A stretch of 64,000 nucleotides of DNA from an uncultured Muribaculaceae bacterium (GCA_910587075.1 CAJUKE010000012.1:1-64000); one strand, 5' to 3'. Numbered from the stretch's first letter, positions 33,886 to 43,756 are shown. Made by a program: numbers and translations. Notes: generated by a model not told the origin, from the sequence alone.

Positions 33886-34527
33886 TCATGACAGATAGCC
33901 GGAAATGCCGTTGTAAAGTCCGACGAGTGCCATAATGCATAGCACGAGGGCGATACAACGGTTCAAAATCCACATTGAACGCACGTTGAAGTGCGCGCGG
34001 ACTTTGTTGACGAAGAACGTGATGAGCCACCACCACAGCAGCGCTCCGCCGAATATTCCCGCGTAGCCGAGTATGTAATGGAAGTATCGCAGTTCCGGCA
34101 ATATGAAGTTGAAGCGGGCGAAAAGTCCCACTATGAAGAACAATATCAGCGGGTTGGCGAATGTGAACAGGAACCCGGTGAGGAAGTCCTTCCAGTAATT
34201 GTCGGGTCCGCGGTCGGGCTTCTTGAGCGATCCGGCCGGATTTTTTCGGAAGAGGTAGAAGGCGAACGCGATGAGCACCAGTGACCCGAGTATTTGCAGC
34301 AGAAGCTGGTTACGGGTCACAAGGTCGGTGACGAACGACATACCGAAACCCGTTAGCAGAGCGTAGGTAAGGTCGGACACCGCCGCACCTATGCCGGTGA
34401 ACAGGGCGGGGAAACGCCCCTTGTTGAGGGTGCGCTGAATCACGAGCATACCGACAGGCCCCATCGGCGCTGATATGAAAATGCCGATGAGGATTCCGCT
34501 GGTGATGATGTGAATCAGCTGGTCCAT
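33886..34527 (-). CDS. LysE-family amino-acid exporter-like protein
   Basis: This 213-residue inner-membrane protein has about six hydrophobic segments and the LysE/RhtB-type N-terminal signature (GILIGIFISAPMGPVGMLVIQRTL). Such proteins export amino acids or related metabolites. The substrate is not predictable. It is flanked by the CBM9-like gene (24 bp downstream) and the FNT gene upstream (39 bp). Confidence 0.88.
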   Translation of the reverse strand: MDQLIHIITSGILIGIFISAPMGPVGMLVIQRTLNKGRFPALFTGIGAAVSDLTYALLTGFGMSFVTDLVTRNQLLLQILGSLVLIAFAFYLFRKNPAGSLKKPDRGPDNYWKDFLTGFLFTFANPLILFFIVGLFARFNFILPELRYFHYILGYAGIFGGALLWWWLITFFVNKVRAHFNVRSMWILNRCIALVLCIMALVGLYNGISGYLS

Positions 34528-34565
34528 CCCTGCAAAGTTAATGAAAAATTGGAAAACGGAGCCGA

Positions 34566-35240
34566 TTAGAGCGTTTTTTCAGCCTTTTCGGTCGCGGCAG
34601 CTTCCGTTTCGACTTTCGCGGGGAAAGGCGAGGGGGCTCCCGGGAGCGCCAGGCGGTAAAGGTTGCAGCCAATGAAGTTGCCGACTACCGCGGCGGCGTA
34701 GAAGGGGAGGATCGCCGCCGGGTCGCGTGTCTCGGCGAAGCCGGGGTCGAGAAGCGAGGCCGAGATGTAGAACGCGTCGGCCACGCAGTGGGGGAAGCCG
34801 CATATTATGAACGCGGGCACGCCGAACAGGAGCGGCCACCAGTTGCCTCCGGCGGCGCCGCGAACGGCGGTGGTCATTATGAATCCGCAACCTACGGCGA
34901 GCACCCCGCACCGCAGCGGGCCGGCGGCCAGGCGGGTGTCAATGATGGCGGAAGCTGCCTCGGAAAGGGTGGGGGTGAAGGCCGCGAGAGCGGTGAGCAG
35001 GCATCCGGCGAAATTCCCGGCCAGCATCACCAGCAGCCAGGCGTAGCCCCGGAGGTCGGAGCCCCACACGAATTGCGATTTGCCGGTGAAGAGGTTGAGC
35101 TGCAGGGTGACCACGGCGAGCAGGCCGAAGGCGAAGAGCACCGCCCCGGCCACGCCTCCGACTTTGAGATATACGATTCCGCCAATAGAGATGCACACGC
35201 CCGCGAGCAGCGAGCGGCCAAGGTTGTTTATTAAATCCAT
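34566..35240 (-). CDS. Formate/nitrite transporter (FNT) family channel
   Basis: This 224-residue protein with six predicted transmembrane helices has the FNT motif in helix 5, GFPHCVADAFY, whose His is the conserved pore-lining residue. The family carries formate, nitrite, hydrosulphide or lactate. An acidic C-terminal tail follows. Its start lies directly beside the Nudix stop (35241), so the two genes abut with no gap and are probably one operon. Confidence 0.88.
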   Translation of the reverse strand: MDLINNLGRSLLAGVCISIGGIVYLKVGGVAGAVLFAFGLLAVVTLQLNLFTGKSQFVWGSDLRGYAWLLVMLAGNFAGCLLTALAAFTPTLSEAASAIIDTRLAAGPLRCGVLAVGCGFIMTTAVRGAAGGNWWPLLFGVPAFIICGFPHCVADAFYISASLLDPGFAETRDPAAILPFYAAAVVGNFIGCNLYRLALPGAPSPFPAKVETEAAATEKAEKTL

Positions 35241-35747
35241 TCAGTCGTTGTTTTGTGAATTCAGATACATTTCAGTGAGGATGCGCGACACGCTGTAAGA
35301 GTGGGGGTGAACAAGCCCGAGCGCTTCCTCTGGGCTGTGCCAGGAGGCTCCGTCGACCTCGACCGAGAGTCTGAGCGGAGCCTTGGCTACTTTCACGAAG
35401 AAGCCGACCATCATCATCTGCTTCTTCTCGAACCACCAGGTGCCTTTCAGTTCCACCGACAATGGCTTGAGACCGGTCTCCTCCTCTACCTCGCGGCGCG
35501 CAGTGTCCTCGCACCGCTCTCCCGGGGTGACATAGCCCGACACGAGATTACGGTACACCTCCGATATATAGTTCTGTCGGAGGAGAAGCACCTCCCCCTC
35601 CTCATTTATAACAAGGCATATCACGGCTACAGGGAAAACCGGGAACCAGGGCTTGTCGCAAGAGTCGCACCAGGGCACCGCGCCCTCGTCGCCAAGTATT
35701 CTTGAGGAAAGGAGTGCCCCGCAGTCGGGGCAATATTTGAAGTTCAT
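35241..35747 (-). CDS. Nudix hydrolase with zinc ribbon
   Basis: The product has 168 residues: an N-terminal zinc ribbon (Cys-Pro-Asp-Cys at 6-9 and Cys-Asp-Ser-Cys near 27-30) and a Nudix box GYVTPGERCEDTARREVEEETG (about 70-92, partial form here). It probably hydrolyses a nucleoside-diphosphate derivative; NADH pyrophosphatase NudC has a similar ribbon, but its usual extra motif is not seen. It is the first gene of the leftward FNT-LysE-CBM9 group. Confidence 0.87.
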   Translation of the reverse strand: MNFKYCPDCGALLSSRILGDEGAVPWCDSCDKPWFPVFPVAVICLVINEEGEVLLLRQNYISEVYRNLVSGYVTPGERCEDTARREVEEETGLKPLSVELKGTWWFEKKQMMMVGFFVKVAKAPLRLSVEVDGASWHSPEEALGLVHPHSYSVSRILTEMYLNSQNND

Positions 35748-35919
35748 GAAATAGTCGCTTTTACTAAGTAATCGCGAATTTACGAAAAAGCGGCGTAATA
35801 CGCCCGCATTGGGTCGGCAATTTGGGGCGTGCGTAGGCGTGCGGCTCTAACAGCGCGACTCTGACACGGACCCTAAGGACTCTTTTTTATCGAATTTTTC
35901 CATTTTGTTTGCGTATGTT

Positions 35920-35965
35920 AGATTTATCGCGTAGTTTCGCGTTAACAAAATTGTTAGATAAATCT
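35920..35965. promoter_or_regulatory. Promoter and operator candidate of the TetR gene
   Basis: AGATTTATC (35920-35928) and GATAAATCT (35957-35965) form an inverted repeat around TAGTTTCG (35932-35939), a -7-like box. It fits a TetR-type autoregulatory operator. Confidence 0.6.
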
Positions 35966-35985
35966 GTTAAATCAAGATAAGCCAT

Positions 35986-36657
35986 ATGACAACACGAAAA
36001 AACGCTTCCGCCGAGTTAGCTGAAAATGCTGCCAATGAGGCGAGTGAGCCAAAATCAAAGGAGGAGCTGATACTTGAGGCCGCCGAACGTGAGTTCCTTA
36101 TCAAGGGTTATGCCGGGGCGCGCACGGTGGCTATAGCCGAGGCCGCCGGGGTGACTCACGCGATGCTCCATTATTACTTCCGCTCAAAGGAGAAACTTTT
36201 CGAGCAGATTATGTCGCGGAAAATCCATATTCTCCGCGACCTTATGATGGAGTCGGTCGGCAACCACGGCATGCCGCTGTTTGAGAAAATCAGGCTCACC
36301 ATTGAAAACCATATGAAGTTCTTGGCGGCAAACCCCGACCTTCCCCGCTTCCTGGTCAACGAGGTTTTCGGGCAACCTGAGAGGATGGGCATGATAAGGA
36401 AGATGATAGAGTTCCACGCACCGAGGGTTGTGGAATCACTCCAACGGCAAATCGACGAATACGCCTCGCGCCGCGAGTGCCGCAGGGTCGACGCGCGCAT
36501 GCTGATTCTCGACTTTGTGTCGCTAAATGTGTTCTCCTTTGTTGCCATGCCCCTCGCGAACGTGCTTATGGGGGACCTGCGGATTGGTAGCGAACGTTTC
36601 CTGAGGGAGCGCACGAAGGAGAATATCGACACTATAATGCGTAAACTTAAGCCTTGA
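35986..36657 (+). CDS. TetR-family transcriptional repressor
   Basis: This 223-residue regulator has an N-terminal helix-turn-helix (about 35-75, GYAGARTVAIAEAAGVTHAMLHYYFRSKEKL) and a helical ligand domain. It is the first gene of an efflux operon whose TolC gene overlaps its stop by 4 bp, so it probably represses the operon and itself until a pump substrate binds. An inverted repeat over the promoter is a candidate operator. Confidence 0.93.
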   Translation: MTTRKNASAELAENAANEASEPKSKEELILEAAEREFLIKGYAGARTVAIAEAAGVTHAMLHYYFRSKEKLFEQIMSRKIHILRDLMMESVGNHGMPLFEKIRLTIENHMKFLAANPDLPRFLVNEVFGQPERMGMIRKMIEFHAPRVVESLQRQIDEYASRRECRRVDARMLILDFVSLNVFSFVAMPLANVLMGDLRIGSERFLRERTKENIDTIMRKLKP

Positions 36658-37952
36658 ATAATATGAGGTATCTGAAGCTATTCCTGATGTCGGCCGCGCT
36701 TTTGCTCGGACTGCCGGCCGTCGGGGCGACCATCACATTGGAGCGGTGCGTCGAGCTCGCACGAGAAAATTATCCCTTGATAAAACAGTATGGAATTATC
36801 GACAGGATGGTGAGCCTGTCGCTGTCTGACATCAACCGAGGCTGGCTACCGCGAGTAGGGGTCTATGCGCAAGGCACGGCGCAGAACGCGGCGCCGGCCT
36901 TCCCCGATATGCTCGGCGATATGCTAGACCGTATGGGGCAGAGTGTGGCCGGACTGTCGAAATACCAATGGAAAGCCGGAATCGACGTTTCCCAGACCAT
37001 ATGGGACGGGGGTGCTTCTAAAGCGGAGCGAACTCTGGAACGGGCCAAGGCCGAGCAATCAAAAGCGTCTGTCGAAGTTGAATTGTACGGCCTGGGCGCT
37101 CGGGTGCGCGAACTCTATTTCGGCATCCTGCTGATGCGCGAACAGATGGCCGGCAACAGTCTGACAATCGAACTGCTTGAAAACAACCACGGCAAGATGC
37201 TCTCGATGCTGGCCAACGGCACCGCGACACAGGCCGACGCCGATATGGTCGAGGCCGAACTGCTTCAGTTGAGGCAACGCCAGTCGGAGGCCGAAGGGGC
37301 TTTCGACGCCTATGCCCGCTCGCTGGAAATCCTGATAGGGGAGCCTCTCGGGGAGCGCGAGCTTGAAATGCCGTCGGCCGAACTTCCCGGGCTCCTCGTG
37401 CCGGAACGTCCTGAACAGCGCCTCTACGAGGCCCGTATAGCGGTGAACGATGCCCGGGCCGCGGCGGTCGAACCGTCGGTGATGCCCCGCTTCTCTTTCT
37501 TCGCCCAAGGATATTATGGTAATCCCGGGCTGGATTACTTCAAAAGTATGATGACCGGGAATCCATCCCTGAATCTGCTTGCCGGACTAAAGATAACCTG
37601 GAACATTGACTCATTCTATACCCGCGGGAACAGCCGTCGGCGTTCCCGGCTCGACAATCTTTCGGTAGAGGCTGAGCGGGGTGCCTTCCTTCTCAATACC
37701 TCCCTGACCACGGAGTCGGACCTCGCCAAGATTAAGGCGATGAGAAATATAATCTCCGACGATCGCCGCATAGTGGCCCTACGGGAGAGTGTACGGCGCG
37801 CCGCTGAGTCGCGACTGGCCAACGGTGTGATCGACACCAACGCGCTCCTTACCAAAATCAACGACGAGAACCAGGCCAGGCTCTCCGCCGTCTACCACGA
37901 AATTCAGTTGCTTCAAAATATCAGTAATCTCCGACATAACGTAAACCGATGA
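36654..37952 (+). CDS. TolC-family outer-membrane efflux protein
   Basis: This 432-residue protein has a signal peptide (LFLMSAALLLGLPAVGA) and long coiled-coil helices of the TolC/OEP family, including the repeated pattern IDTNALLTKINDENQARLSAVYHEI near the C-terminus. It forms the outer-membrane channel of a tripartite pump. It overlaps TetR and the HlyD gene by 4 bp each. Confidence 0.9.
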   Translation: MNNMRYLKLFLMSAALLLGLPAVGATITLERCVELARENYPLIKQYGIIDRMVSLSLSDINRGWLPRVGVYAQGTAQNAAPAFPDMLGDMLDRMGQSVAGLSKYQWKAGIDVSQTIWDGGASKAERTLERAKAEQSKASVEVELYGLGARVRELYFGILLMREQMAGNSLTIELLENNHGKMLSMLANGTATQADADMVEAELLQLRQRQSEAEGAFDAYARSLEILIGEPLGERELEMPSAELPGLLVPERPEQRLYEARIAVNDARAAAVEPSVMPRFSFFAQGYYGNPGLDYFKSMMTGNPSLNLLAGLKITWNIDSFYTRGNSRRRSRLDNLSVEAERGAFLLNTSLTTESDLAKIKAMRNIISDDRRIVALRESVRRAAESRLANGVIDTNALLTKINDENQARLSAVYHEIQLLQNISNLRHNVNR

Positions 37953-38833
37953 AACCATACGCTCTTATACCCGCGCTTCTGCTTTTGGCATCTTGCTCTG
38001 GGGAGTCCGACCACGCCGCTTCGGGCATCTTCGAATCAACCACCGTTACCATCTCGGCCGAGACCTCGGGCCGAATACTCTCAATGGACTTCGCCGAGGG
38101 TGACACTGTCGCGCCGGGAAGCGTTGTCGCGGTTATCGACACCGCGATGCTTTCGCTCCGCCGCGGCCAGTTGCTCAACCAGCAGGAGAGCGCCGAGGCG
38201 TCGTCGCCCGACATAGCGTCGCAAGCGGCCTCGCTCCGCACCCGCATCGCCCACCAGGAATCGGAGACCGAGCGTCTGCGCCGACTTGTGGCCGACGGCG
38301 CCGCCACGAGCCAGCAGCTCGACGAAGCGGAGGCCTCGACACGCTCCCTCCGGGCCGAGCTCACCGCGTTGCTCTCGACCCTGGGTAAAAACAGCTCATC
38401 AATTTCCCGCAACGTGAAGGCTTTGGAATTCCAGAGAATGCAGATTGAGGAGGAGATGCGGCGCAGCATTGTGACAACTCCGGCCGGGGGCACCGTGCTC
38501 ACCAAATACGCCGAAGCGGGCGAATACGCCTCACCCGGAAAGGCGCTTGTTGAGATTGCCGACCTCGGCAATGTTTACCTCAGGGCTTATTTCACCTCGG
38601 AAAATCTCGCCGACTTGCGTCTGGGACAAAAGGTGACGGTGATAGCCGACTTCGGAGGCGATCGGCGCGTTGAGTATCCGGGTACGATAAGCTGGATATC
38701 CCAGGAAAGCGAGTTTACGCCGAAGTCGATTCAGACCTCCGACACCCGCTCCAACCTTGTGTACGCGGTGAAGATCGCGGTGAAGAACGACGGACTTATC
38801 AAGCTCGGACAATACGGGGAGGTGCGTTTATGA
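37949..38833 (+). CDS. HlyD-family membrane fusion protein, predicted lipoprotein
   Basis: This 294-residue periplasmic adaptor has a lipoprotein signal (LLLLASC, Cys near 16-17), a biotinyl-lipoyl-like domain, a long coiled-coil hairpin (about 60-150) and a beta-barrel region. It links the inner-membrane ABC pump to TolC. Overlapping starts on both sides show translational coupling. Gene order matches the YbhG component of YbhGFSR-type pumps. Confidence 0.9.
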   Translation: MKPYALIPALLLLASCSGESDHAASGIFESTTVTISAETSGRILSMDFAEGDTVAPGSVVAVIDTAMLSLRRGQLLNQQESAEASSPDIASQAASLRTRIAHQESETERLRRLVADGAATSQQLDEAEASTRSLRAELTALLSTLGKNSSSISRNVKALEFQRMQIEEEMRRSIVTTPAGGTVLTKYAEAGEYASPGKALVEIADLGNVYLRAYFTSENLADLRLGQKVTVIADFGGDRRVEYPGTISWISQESEFTPKSIQTSDTRSNLVYAVKIAVKNDGLIKLGQYGEVRL

Positions 38834-39750
38834 GCGACACGGCCATCAATGTCAGCGGCGTGAGCTACTCGTATGGCGATATAAAGGCGCTTGACAAGGT
38901 GTCCTTCGCCGTGCGGAGCGGCGAACTGTTCGGACTTATCGGCCCGGACGGAGCCGGAAAGAGCACCCTCTACAGAATACTCGCCACGTTGGCCGGTCCG
39001 ATGGATGGCTCCGCAAGCATCCTGGGCCTCGACGTGGTAGGTGAAAGCCGTCGGCTGCGCTCGATCATAGGCTATATGCCCGAGAAGTTCTCGCTCTATC
39101 CCGATATGTCGGTTATGGAGAATCTCCGCTTCTTCGCGTCGCTTTACGGCTCGGATGTCGATGAGTGCTATTCGCTTATCGAGCCGGTGTTCAGGCAGCT
39201 CGCCCGTTTCCCCGACCGTATGGCCGGAGCGCTGTCGGGGGGTATGAAGCAGAAACTCGCTCTAAGTTGCGCGCTGGCCCACCGCCCCTCGGTGCTTCTG
39301 CTTGACGAGCCGACCACGGGCGTTGACGCCGTGAGCCGTTCGGAGTTCTGGGAGGTACTGCGGGCTCTGCGCGATGGCGGAATGACCATCCTTGTGTCAA
39401 CCTCCTATATGGACGAGGCGTCGATGTGCGACCGAGTGGCTATGATCGACAACGGCCGGGTGCTCGCAGCCGATACCCCGGAAGCGCTTGTGGCCTGCAT
39501 GGACGGATCGCTCTACGAGGCGCGTTCTGGTGATATGTACCGCCTGCTTGCAGCTCTTCGTTCGACACCCGGGGTAGCCGATTGCTATACCTTCGGAGCC
39601 TCGATCCACCTCGCGGTGACAGATGATTTCGATTCCGAGGCGGCAAAGCGCCATCTCGCCGCGGCCGGGATTCCCGACGCCGACATCGTTCCAGCGAAAG
39701 CCACAATCGAAGACCTATTCATAAAACTCACAAGCCATGCCGGTCAATGA
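38830..39750 (+). CDS. ABC transporter ATP-binding protein (YbhF first-half-like)
   Basis: This 306-residue ATPase has Walker A GPDGAGKST (about 38-46), signature LSGGMKQKLALS and Walker [13 protein letters not shown]. In E. coli YbhF two ATPase halves are fused; here they are separate genes. It powers the drug-efflux permeases that follow. The stop overlaps the second ATPase gene by 14 bp. Confidence 0.92.
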   Translation: MSDTAINVSGVSYSYGDIKALDKVSFAVRSGELFGLIGPDGAGKSTLYRILATLAGPMDGSASILGLDVVGESRRLRSIIGYMPEKFSLYPDMSVMENLRFFASLYGSDVDECYSLIEPVFRQLARFPDRMAGALSGGMKQKLALSCALAHRPSVLLLDEPTTGVDAVSRSEFWEVLRALRDGGMTILVSTSYMDEASMCDRVAMIDNGRVLAADTPEALVACMDGSLYEARSGDMYRLLAALRSTPGVADCYTFGASIHLAVTDDFDSEAAKRHLAAAGIPDADIVPAKATIEDLFIKLTSHAGQ

Positions 39751-40486
39751 ACCAATAATTATCGCGGACCGACTCACGAAGCGGTTCGGCGACTTCACCG
39801 CGGTCGACAATATCTCATTCGAGGTGTATCCGGGTGAGATTTTCGGATTTCTCGGAGCGAACGGCGCCGGAAAGACCACGGCTATGAAGATGCTGTGCGG
39901 CCTCAGCCGTCCGAGCGCGGGAAAAGCCGTTATCGTCGGTCACGATGCCGCTGCCGACTCGGAGGGGGTCAAGCGCAGTATAGGGTATATGAGCCAGCGC
40001 TTCACCCTTTATTCCTCACTGACGGTGGGGGAGAATCTCGAACTCTTCGGCTCGGTATACGGTATGACCGCCGAGGAATTCGCCCGCCGTCGCGACCTGC
40101 TATGCGGCGAGCTTGGGCTGGATGGCAAGTTAGGAGCGATGGCCGGAAGCCTGCCACCCGGCTGGCGGCAGAAACTGGCATTCGCGGCGGCAACCATACA
40201 CAATCCGCGGGTGCTATTCCTCGACGAGCCCACCGGCGGAGTTGACCCGGTAGGCCGACGAGGCTTTTGGGAGTTGATTTGCAAAGCGGCCTCCGAGGGC
40301 ATGACTGTGTTCGTCACGACCCACTATCTCGACGAGGCGGAGTACTGCGACCGCGTATCTATAATGGTTGATGGAAAAATCGAGGCTCTCGATACCCCGG
40401 CGTCGTTAAAGTCGTCGCTCGGTGTGTCAACTATGGACGAAGTATTTCGGCGAGTCGCGGCTTCGGCGAGTCGCGCCGATAATTAA
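39737..40486 (+). CDS. ABC transporter ATP-binding protein (YbhF second-half-like)
   Basis: This 249-residue ATPase has Walker A GANGAGKTT (about 37-45), Walker B VLFLDEPTGGVD, but a degenerate signature LPPGWRQK in place of LSGGQ. A Gly-Trp-Arg-Gln signature is known from the second half of YbhF, so this is a family trait and not damage. It pairs with the preceding ATPase. Confidence 0.92.
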   Translation: MPVNEPIIIADRLTKRFGDFTAVDNISFEVYPGEIFGFLGANGAGKTTAMKMLCGLSRPSAGKAVIVGHDAAADSEGVKRSIGYMSQRFTLYSSLTVGENLELFGSVYGMTAEEFARRRDLLCGELGLDGKLGAMAGSLPPGWRQKLAFAAATIHNPRVLFLDEPTGGVDPVGRRGFWELICKAASEGMTVFVTTHYLDEAEYCDRVSIMVDGKIEALDTPASLKSSLGVSTMDEVFRRVAASASRADN

Positions 40487-40502
40487 CTACGAATTTGAAC
40501 TT

Positions 40503-41552
40503 ATGGGAATATTCGCATCATTGATAAAGAAAGAGGCACTGCATATTGTGCGCGACCGCCGCACGATGCTGCTGACGTTGCTGATGCCGTTGGCATTGCT
40601 GCTCCTGTTCGGTTTCGCCATTTCTACGGAGGTGAATAACGTGCGGGTGGTGGTAGCCGCTGACCGCCACTCGGGTGTTGAGCGAGGCGTAATCGAGAGG
40701 TTGCGGGCCAACGAGTATTTCACTTTCGAAGGATTGGTGGCACCGACTGATGTCGAGGCGATACTGCGCGGCGGGGGTGCCGACGCTGCCCTCGTGATGG
40801 TTGAGCGCGAGGGCGCGGTGAGGACGCAGCTTATCGTTGACGCGTCGAATCCAGTCATGGGGCGCTCAGCCGCGGCCTATCTGAGCGAAGTAGCCGCCGG
40901 AGCCGCCGATACTCCGCTTATAACCACCACGCTATATAACCCGCAGATGAAAAGTTCCTATAACTTCGTGCCCGGAATAATGGGTATGATCTTCATACTC
41001 ATCTGCGCTATAATGACTTCGGTGTCCATCGTGAGCGAAAAAGAGAACGGCACTATGAACCTGCTGCTTGTATCTCCCGTAAAGCCGGGTATGGTAATTT
41101 TCGGCAAGTTAGTGCCATATTTCATCCTTTCGTGCGCGATTCTCGCAGTGATGCTCGGGGTGGCCTATTCGTTGCTGGATATACCTTTTTCAGAATCCGC
41201 CATATGGGTGGTGGCTCTTTCGCTGCTATATATCGTGCTATCTTTGTCGGTCGGGCTCCTTGTTTCGACTTTGGTTGACACGCAGGTGTCGGCATTGGTT
41301 GTGTCAGCGATGCTTTTCATGCTCCCGGTGGTTATGCTTTCGGGTATGATTTTCCCTATTGAGAATATGCCGCTCCCGCTACAATGGATTTCCGGAATCA
41401 TACCTGCCAGGTGGTATATCGCGGCTATGCGCAAACTTATGATCCAGCAACTCGACCCCGGCGGCATATGGCTTGAGTCGGTGATTCTGTTCGCTATGAC
41501 GGCGGTGGTGCTCGGCGTGGCTATTGCCAAATCGGGCCTTAAACGCTCATAA
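40503..41552 (+). CDS. ABC-2 type efflux permease
   Basis: This 349-residue inner-membrane permease has one N-terminal membrane segment, a large periplasmic loop (about 45-165) and about five C-terminal segments, the ABC-2/YbhS-YbhR topology. The ATG at 40503 is chosen (MGIFASLIKKEALHIVRDRRT); a longer form would overlap the ATPase gene. It forms the pump with the next permease. Confidence 0.9.
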   Translation: MGIFASLIKKEALHIVRDRRTMLLTLLMPLALLLLFGFAISTEVNNVRVVVAADRHSGVERGVIERLRANEYFTFEGLVAPTDVEAILRGGGADAALVMVEREGAVRTQLIVDASNPVMGRSAAAYLSEVAAGAADTPLITTTLYNPQMKSSYNFVPGIMGMIFILICAIMTSVSIVSEKENGTMNLLLVSPVKPGMVIFGKLVPYFILSCAILAVMLGVAYSLLDIPFSESAIWVVALSLLYIVLSLSVGLLVSTLVDTQVSALVVSAMLFMLPVVMLSGMIFPIENMPLPLQWISGIIPARWYIAAMRKLMIQQLDPGGIWLESVILFAMTAVVLGVAIAKSGLKRS

Positions 41553-41565
41553 ATCCCGTTAACAA

Positions 41566-42675
41566 ATGAATATCAGGATATTAAAAGCGCTCTTAAAGAA
41601 GGAACTTCTCCTTATGAGGCGCAACCCGTTCATTCCCAAAATGATACTGGCAATGCCGGTGATGGTGATGCTTCTGCTGCCGTTGGTGGCCAATCTTGAC
41701 GTGAGCAAGGTGAACGTGGCTGTTGTGGATAATGACAAAGGTATGCTTTCGAGGCGCATGGTGGCTGATATAGATGCCGCCGGAGAGCTGTCGGTTATCG
41801 GGGTGTCCGAGTCGTTCGGCTACGGTATGATGCTTGTCGAAAAGGGTGAGGCTGATGTTTTGCTCACCATACCCGAAGGTTTCGAGCGCGGAATCCTTGT
41901 AGGCGACACTCCCAAACTTGATTTGAGAGCCAACGGTGTCAACGCCACCAAAGGGATGCTCGGCTCCCAATACGCCGGGTCATCGGCTGCGGCGACCATC
42001 AGCCGCTATCTCAAGGGTATGGGTATGGCGGCGGAAACCACCGGGCCGTCGGTGGTGAATCTGTTCAACCCCACGCTCGATTTCAGATACTTTATGATTC
42101 CGGCTCTTATGGTGGTACTTATAATCATCATATGCGGATTTCTGCCGACGCTTAACCTCGTCAGTGAGAAGGAATCGGGCACAATCGAGGCTATGAACGT
42201 AACTCCCGTGGGCAAGTTCGCGTTCGTGCTTTCGAAATTGATCCCCTTTTGGGCTGTCGGGTTGCTGGTGGTGTCGGTCGGAATGTTGGTCGGATGGCTG
42301 GTGTACGGCCTCGCGCCGACTGGTAGTGTGGGCTTGATATATCTCGCGGCCGTACTGTTCGCCCTGGCGATGTCAGGGCTGGGGGTGACGATAGCCAACA
42401 AGTCGGCCACAATGCTGCAGAGCATTTTCGTTATGTTCGCCTGCATTATGGTGTTCCAGCTTATGAGCGGACTCTTCACCCCTATTGATTCGATGCCGGA
42501 GTGGGCCCGGGTTGTGACGTACGCCATTCCGCCCCGTTACTTCAACGAGATAATGCGCGCCGTTTATCTCAAAGGTGCCGGAAGCGCGGATCTGGCTTTT
42601 GATTTCGCCGCGCTCGGTGGTTTCGCCATTTTATTCTGCCTTACAGCCGCCGCGACCTACAGAAAGCAGTCGTGA
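41566..42675 (+). CDS. ABC-2 type efflux permease
   Basis: This 369-residue permease has the same topology as the preceding one and a start LLMRRNPFIPKMILAMPVMVMLLLPL. It closes the operon: TetR, TolC, HlyD, two ATPases, two permeases. The likely function is export of toxic amphiphiles or drugs; the substrate is unknown. Confidence 0.9.
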   Translation: MNIRILKALLKKELLLMRRNPFIPKMILAMPVMVMLLLPLVANLDVSKVNVAVVDNDKGMLSRRMVADIDAAGELSVIGVSESFGYGMMLVEKGEADVLLTIPEGFERGILVGDTPKLDLRANGVNATKGMLGSQYAGSSAAATISRYLKGMGMAAETTGPSVVNLFNPTLDFRYFMIPALMVVLIIIICGFLPTLNLVSEKESGTIEAMNVTPVGKFAFVLSKLIPFWAVGLLVVSVGMLVGWLVYGLAPTGSVGLIYLAAVLFALAMSGLGVTIANKSATMLQSIFVMFACIMVFQLMSGLFTPIDSMPEWARVVTYAIPPRYFNEIMRAVYLKGAGSADLAFDFAALGGFAILFCLTAAATYRKQS

Positions 42676-42684
42676 ACCGCAGCC

Positions 42685-43608
42685 TCAGCGCCGTACGCGG
42701 CGTGGGAATAGTTTGCGTATGCGCAGTATCGCCTTGTCAACCGGCCCTCCGGCGACTACTATCGTAGTGGCCGCGACTATGAGCGCGCCTCCGATTATTT
42801 CTCGGGCGGTGATGCTCTGCCCGAGAAGCGCCACGCTGAGCACCACGGCGGTTACCGGCTCAAGCGCGCCGAATATGGCAGTTGGTGTGGAGCCTATCGC
42901 CTGGATGGCGACAGTGGTGCAAGCAAGTGAGAGAACGGTGGGGATTACCGCCAGCGCCAGCAGGTTGAGCCACGCTCCTCCGCTCGGGGGCAGTGTGAGC
43001 GGGGAGCCCAGCGGTATCAAGGCGGCGAACAGTAGAGAGCCGAACCCCAGCAGATAGAAAAGCAGTTTGGAGGTGGGAATCCCCTTTATTTGTCGGTTGA
43101 CATTCACGATGACGATGTACAGGGCGTAGGTCAGAGCGGAAACCATTACGAGCAGACACCCGTACGGGCTTACCTCGCCTCCCTCTCCGGCACGGGTGAG
43201 CAGCGACAACCCGATCGCCATTAGCGCGAGGCATACGGCGGTCGACGCCTTGAAGCGTTCGTGGAAAAACAGCACCATTATGACCGCCACCATTACGGGA
43301 TACACGAACAGCAGTGTCGATGCAATGCCCGAGTTCATATATTTGTAGCTTTCGAACAGACCGAGCGACGAAAGCGCCATAAGTATGCCTAACAGGGCTA
43401 CTTGGCCCCATTCACCCTTGTTAAGTCGCAGCGAGTGGCCCCTACCGACAACCATCAGCCCCAACAGGGGGATTCCGAGCAGATAGCGGAAGAGGAGCAC
43501 CGAGTTGGGGTTCATCCCCTCGGCATAAAGCGGAACGGCGAATGCCGGATTGGGGCCATAGGCCGCTGCCGCCAGCGCGGCCAGCAAATATCCTTTCAGT
43601 TTCATCAA
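42685..43608 (-). CDS. EamA-family (DMT) transporter
   Basis: This 307-residue membrane protein has ten predicted transmembrane segments and two EamA domains (about 5-135 and 155-285, the second containing LACTTVAIQAIGSTPTAIFGALEPVTAVVL). Such proteins move metabolites or amino acids. It is convergent with the efflux operon and ends 10 bp from it; no clear terminator is visible in that short gap. Confidence 0.9.
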   Translation of the reverse strand: MMKLKGYLLAALAAAAYGPNPAFAVPLYAEGMNPNSVLLFRYLLGIPLLGLMVVGRGHSLRLNKGEWGQVALLGILMALSSLGLFESYKYMNSGIASTLLFVYPVMVAVIMVLFFHERFKASTAVCLALMAIGLSLLTRAGEGGEVSPYGCLLVMVSALTYALYIVIVNVNRQIKGIPTSKLLFYLLGFGSLLFAALIPLGSPLTLPPSGGAWLNLLALAVIPTVLSLACTTVAIQAIGSTPTAIFGALEPVTAVVLSVALLGQSITAREIIGGALIVAATTIVVAGGPVDKAILRIRKLFPRRVRR

Positions 43609-43725
43609 ATAGTCTTATCGCGAAGTAGTTCTGCAAACATCACGCGAAGGTACATTTTTATTCGTTTCGTGCCAATAACCCGTGTCGCGAAAGAATTGTG
43701 GGGAACTTTTATACTATCGCGAGTG

Positions 43726-43756
43726 TTTGTAAACCGAGTGGTTTTTCCTAACTTTG
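43726..43756 (+). promoter_or_regulatory. Promoter of the nitroreductase gene
   Basis: TTTG (43726-43729), a 19-nt spacer and TAACTTTG (43749-43756), 21 bp before the start codon. Confidence 0.75.

Noticed and set aside
39737..40486. Second ATPase of the efflux operon as an inactivated gene because of its LPPGW signature
   Set aside because: A Gly-Trp-Arg-Gln signature is normal for the second half of YbhF-type ATPases, and Walker motifs are intact.
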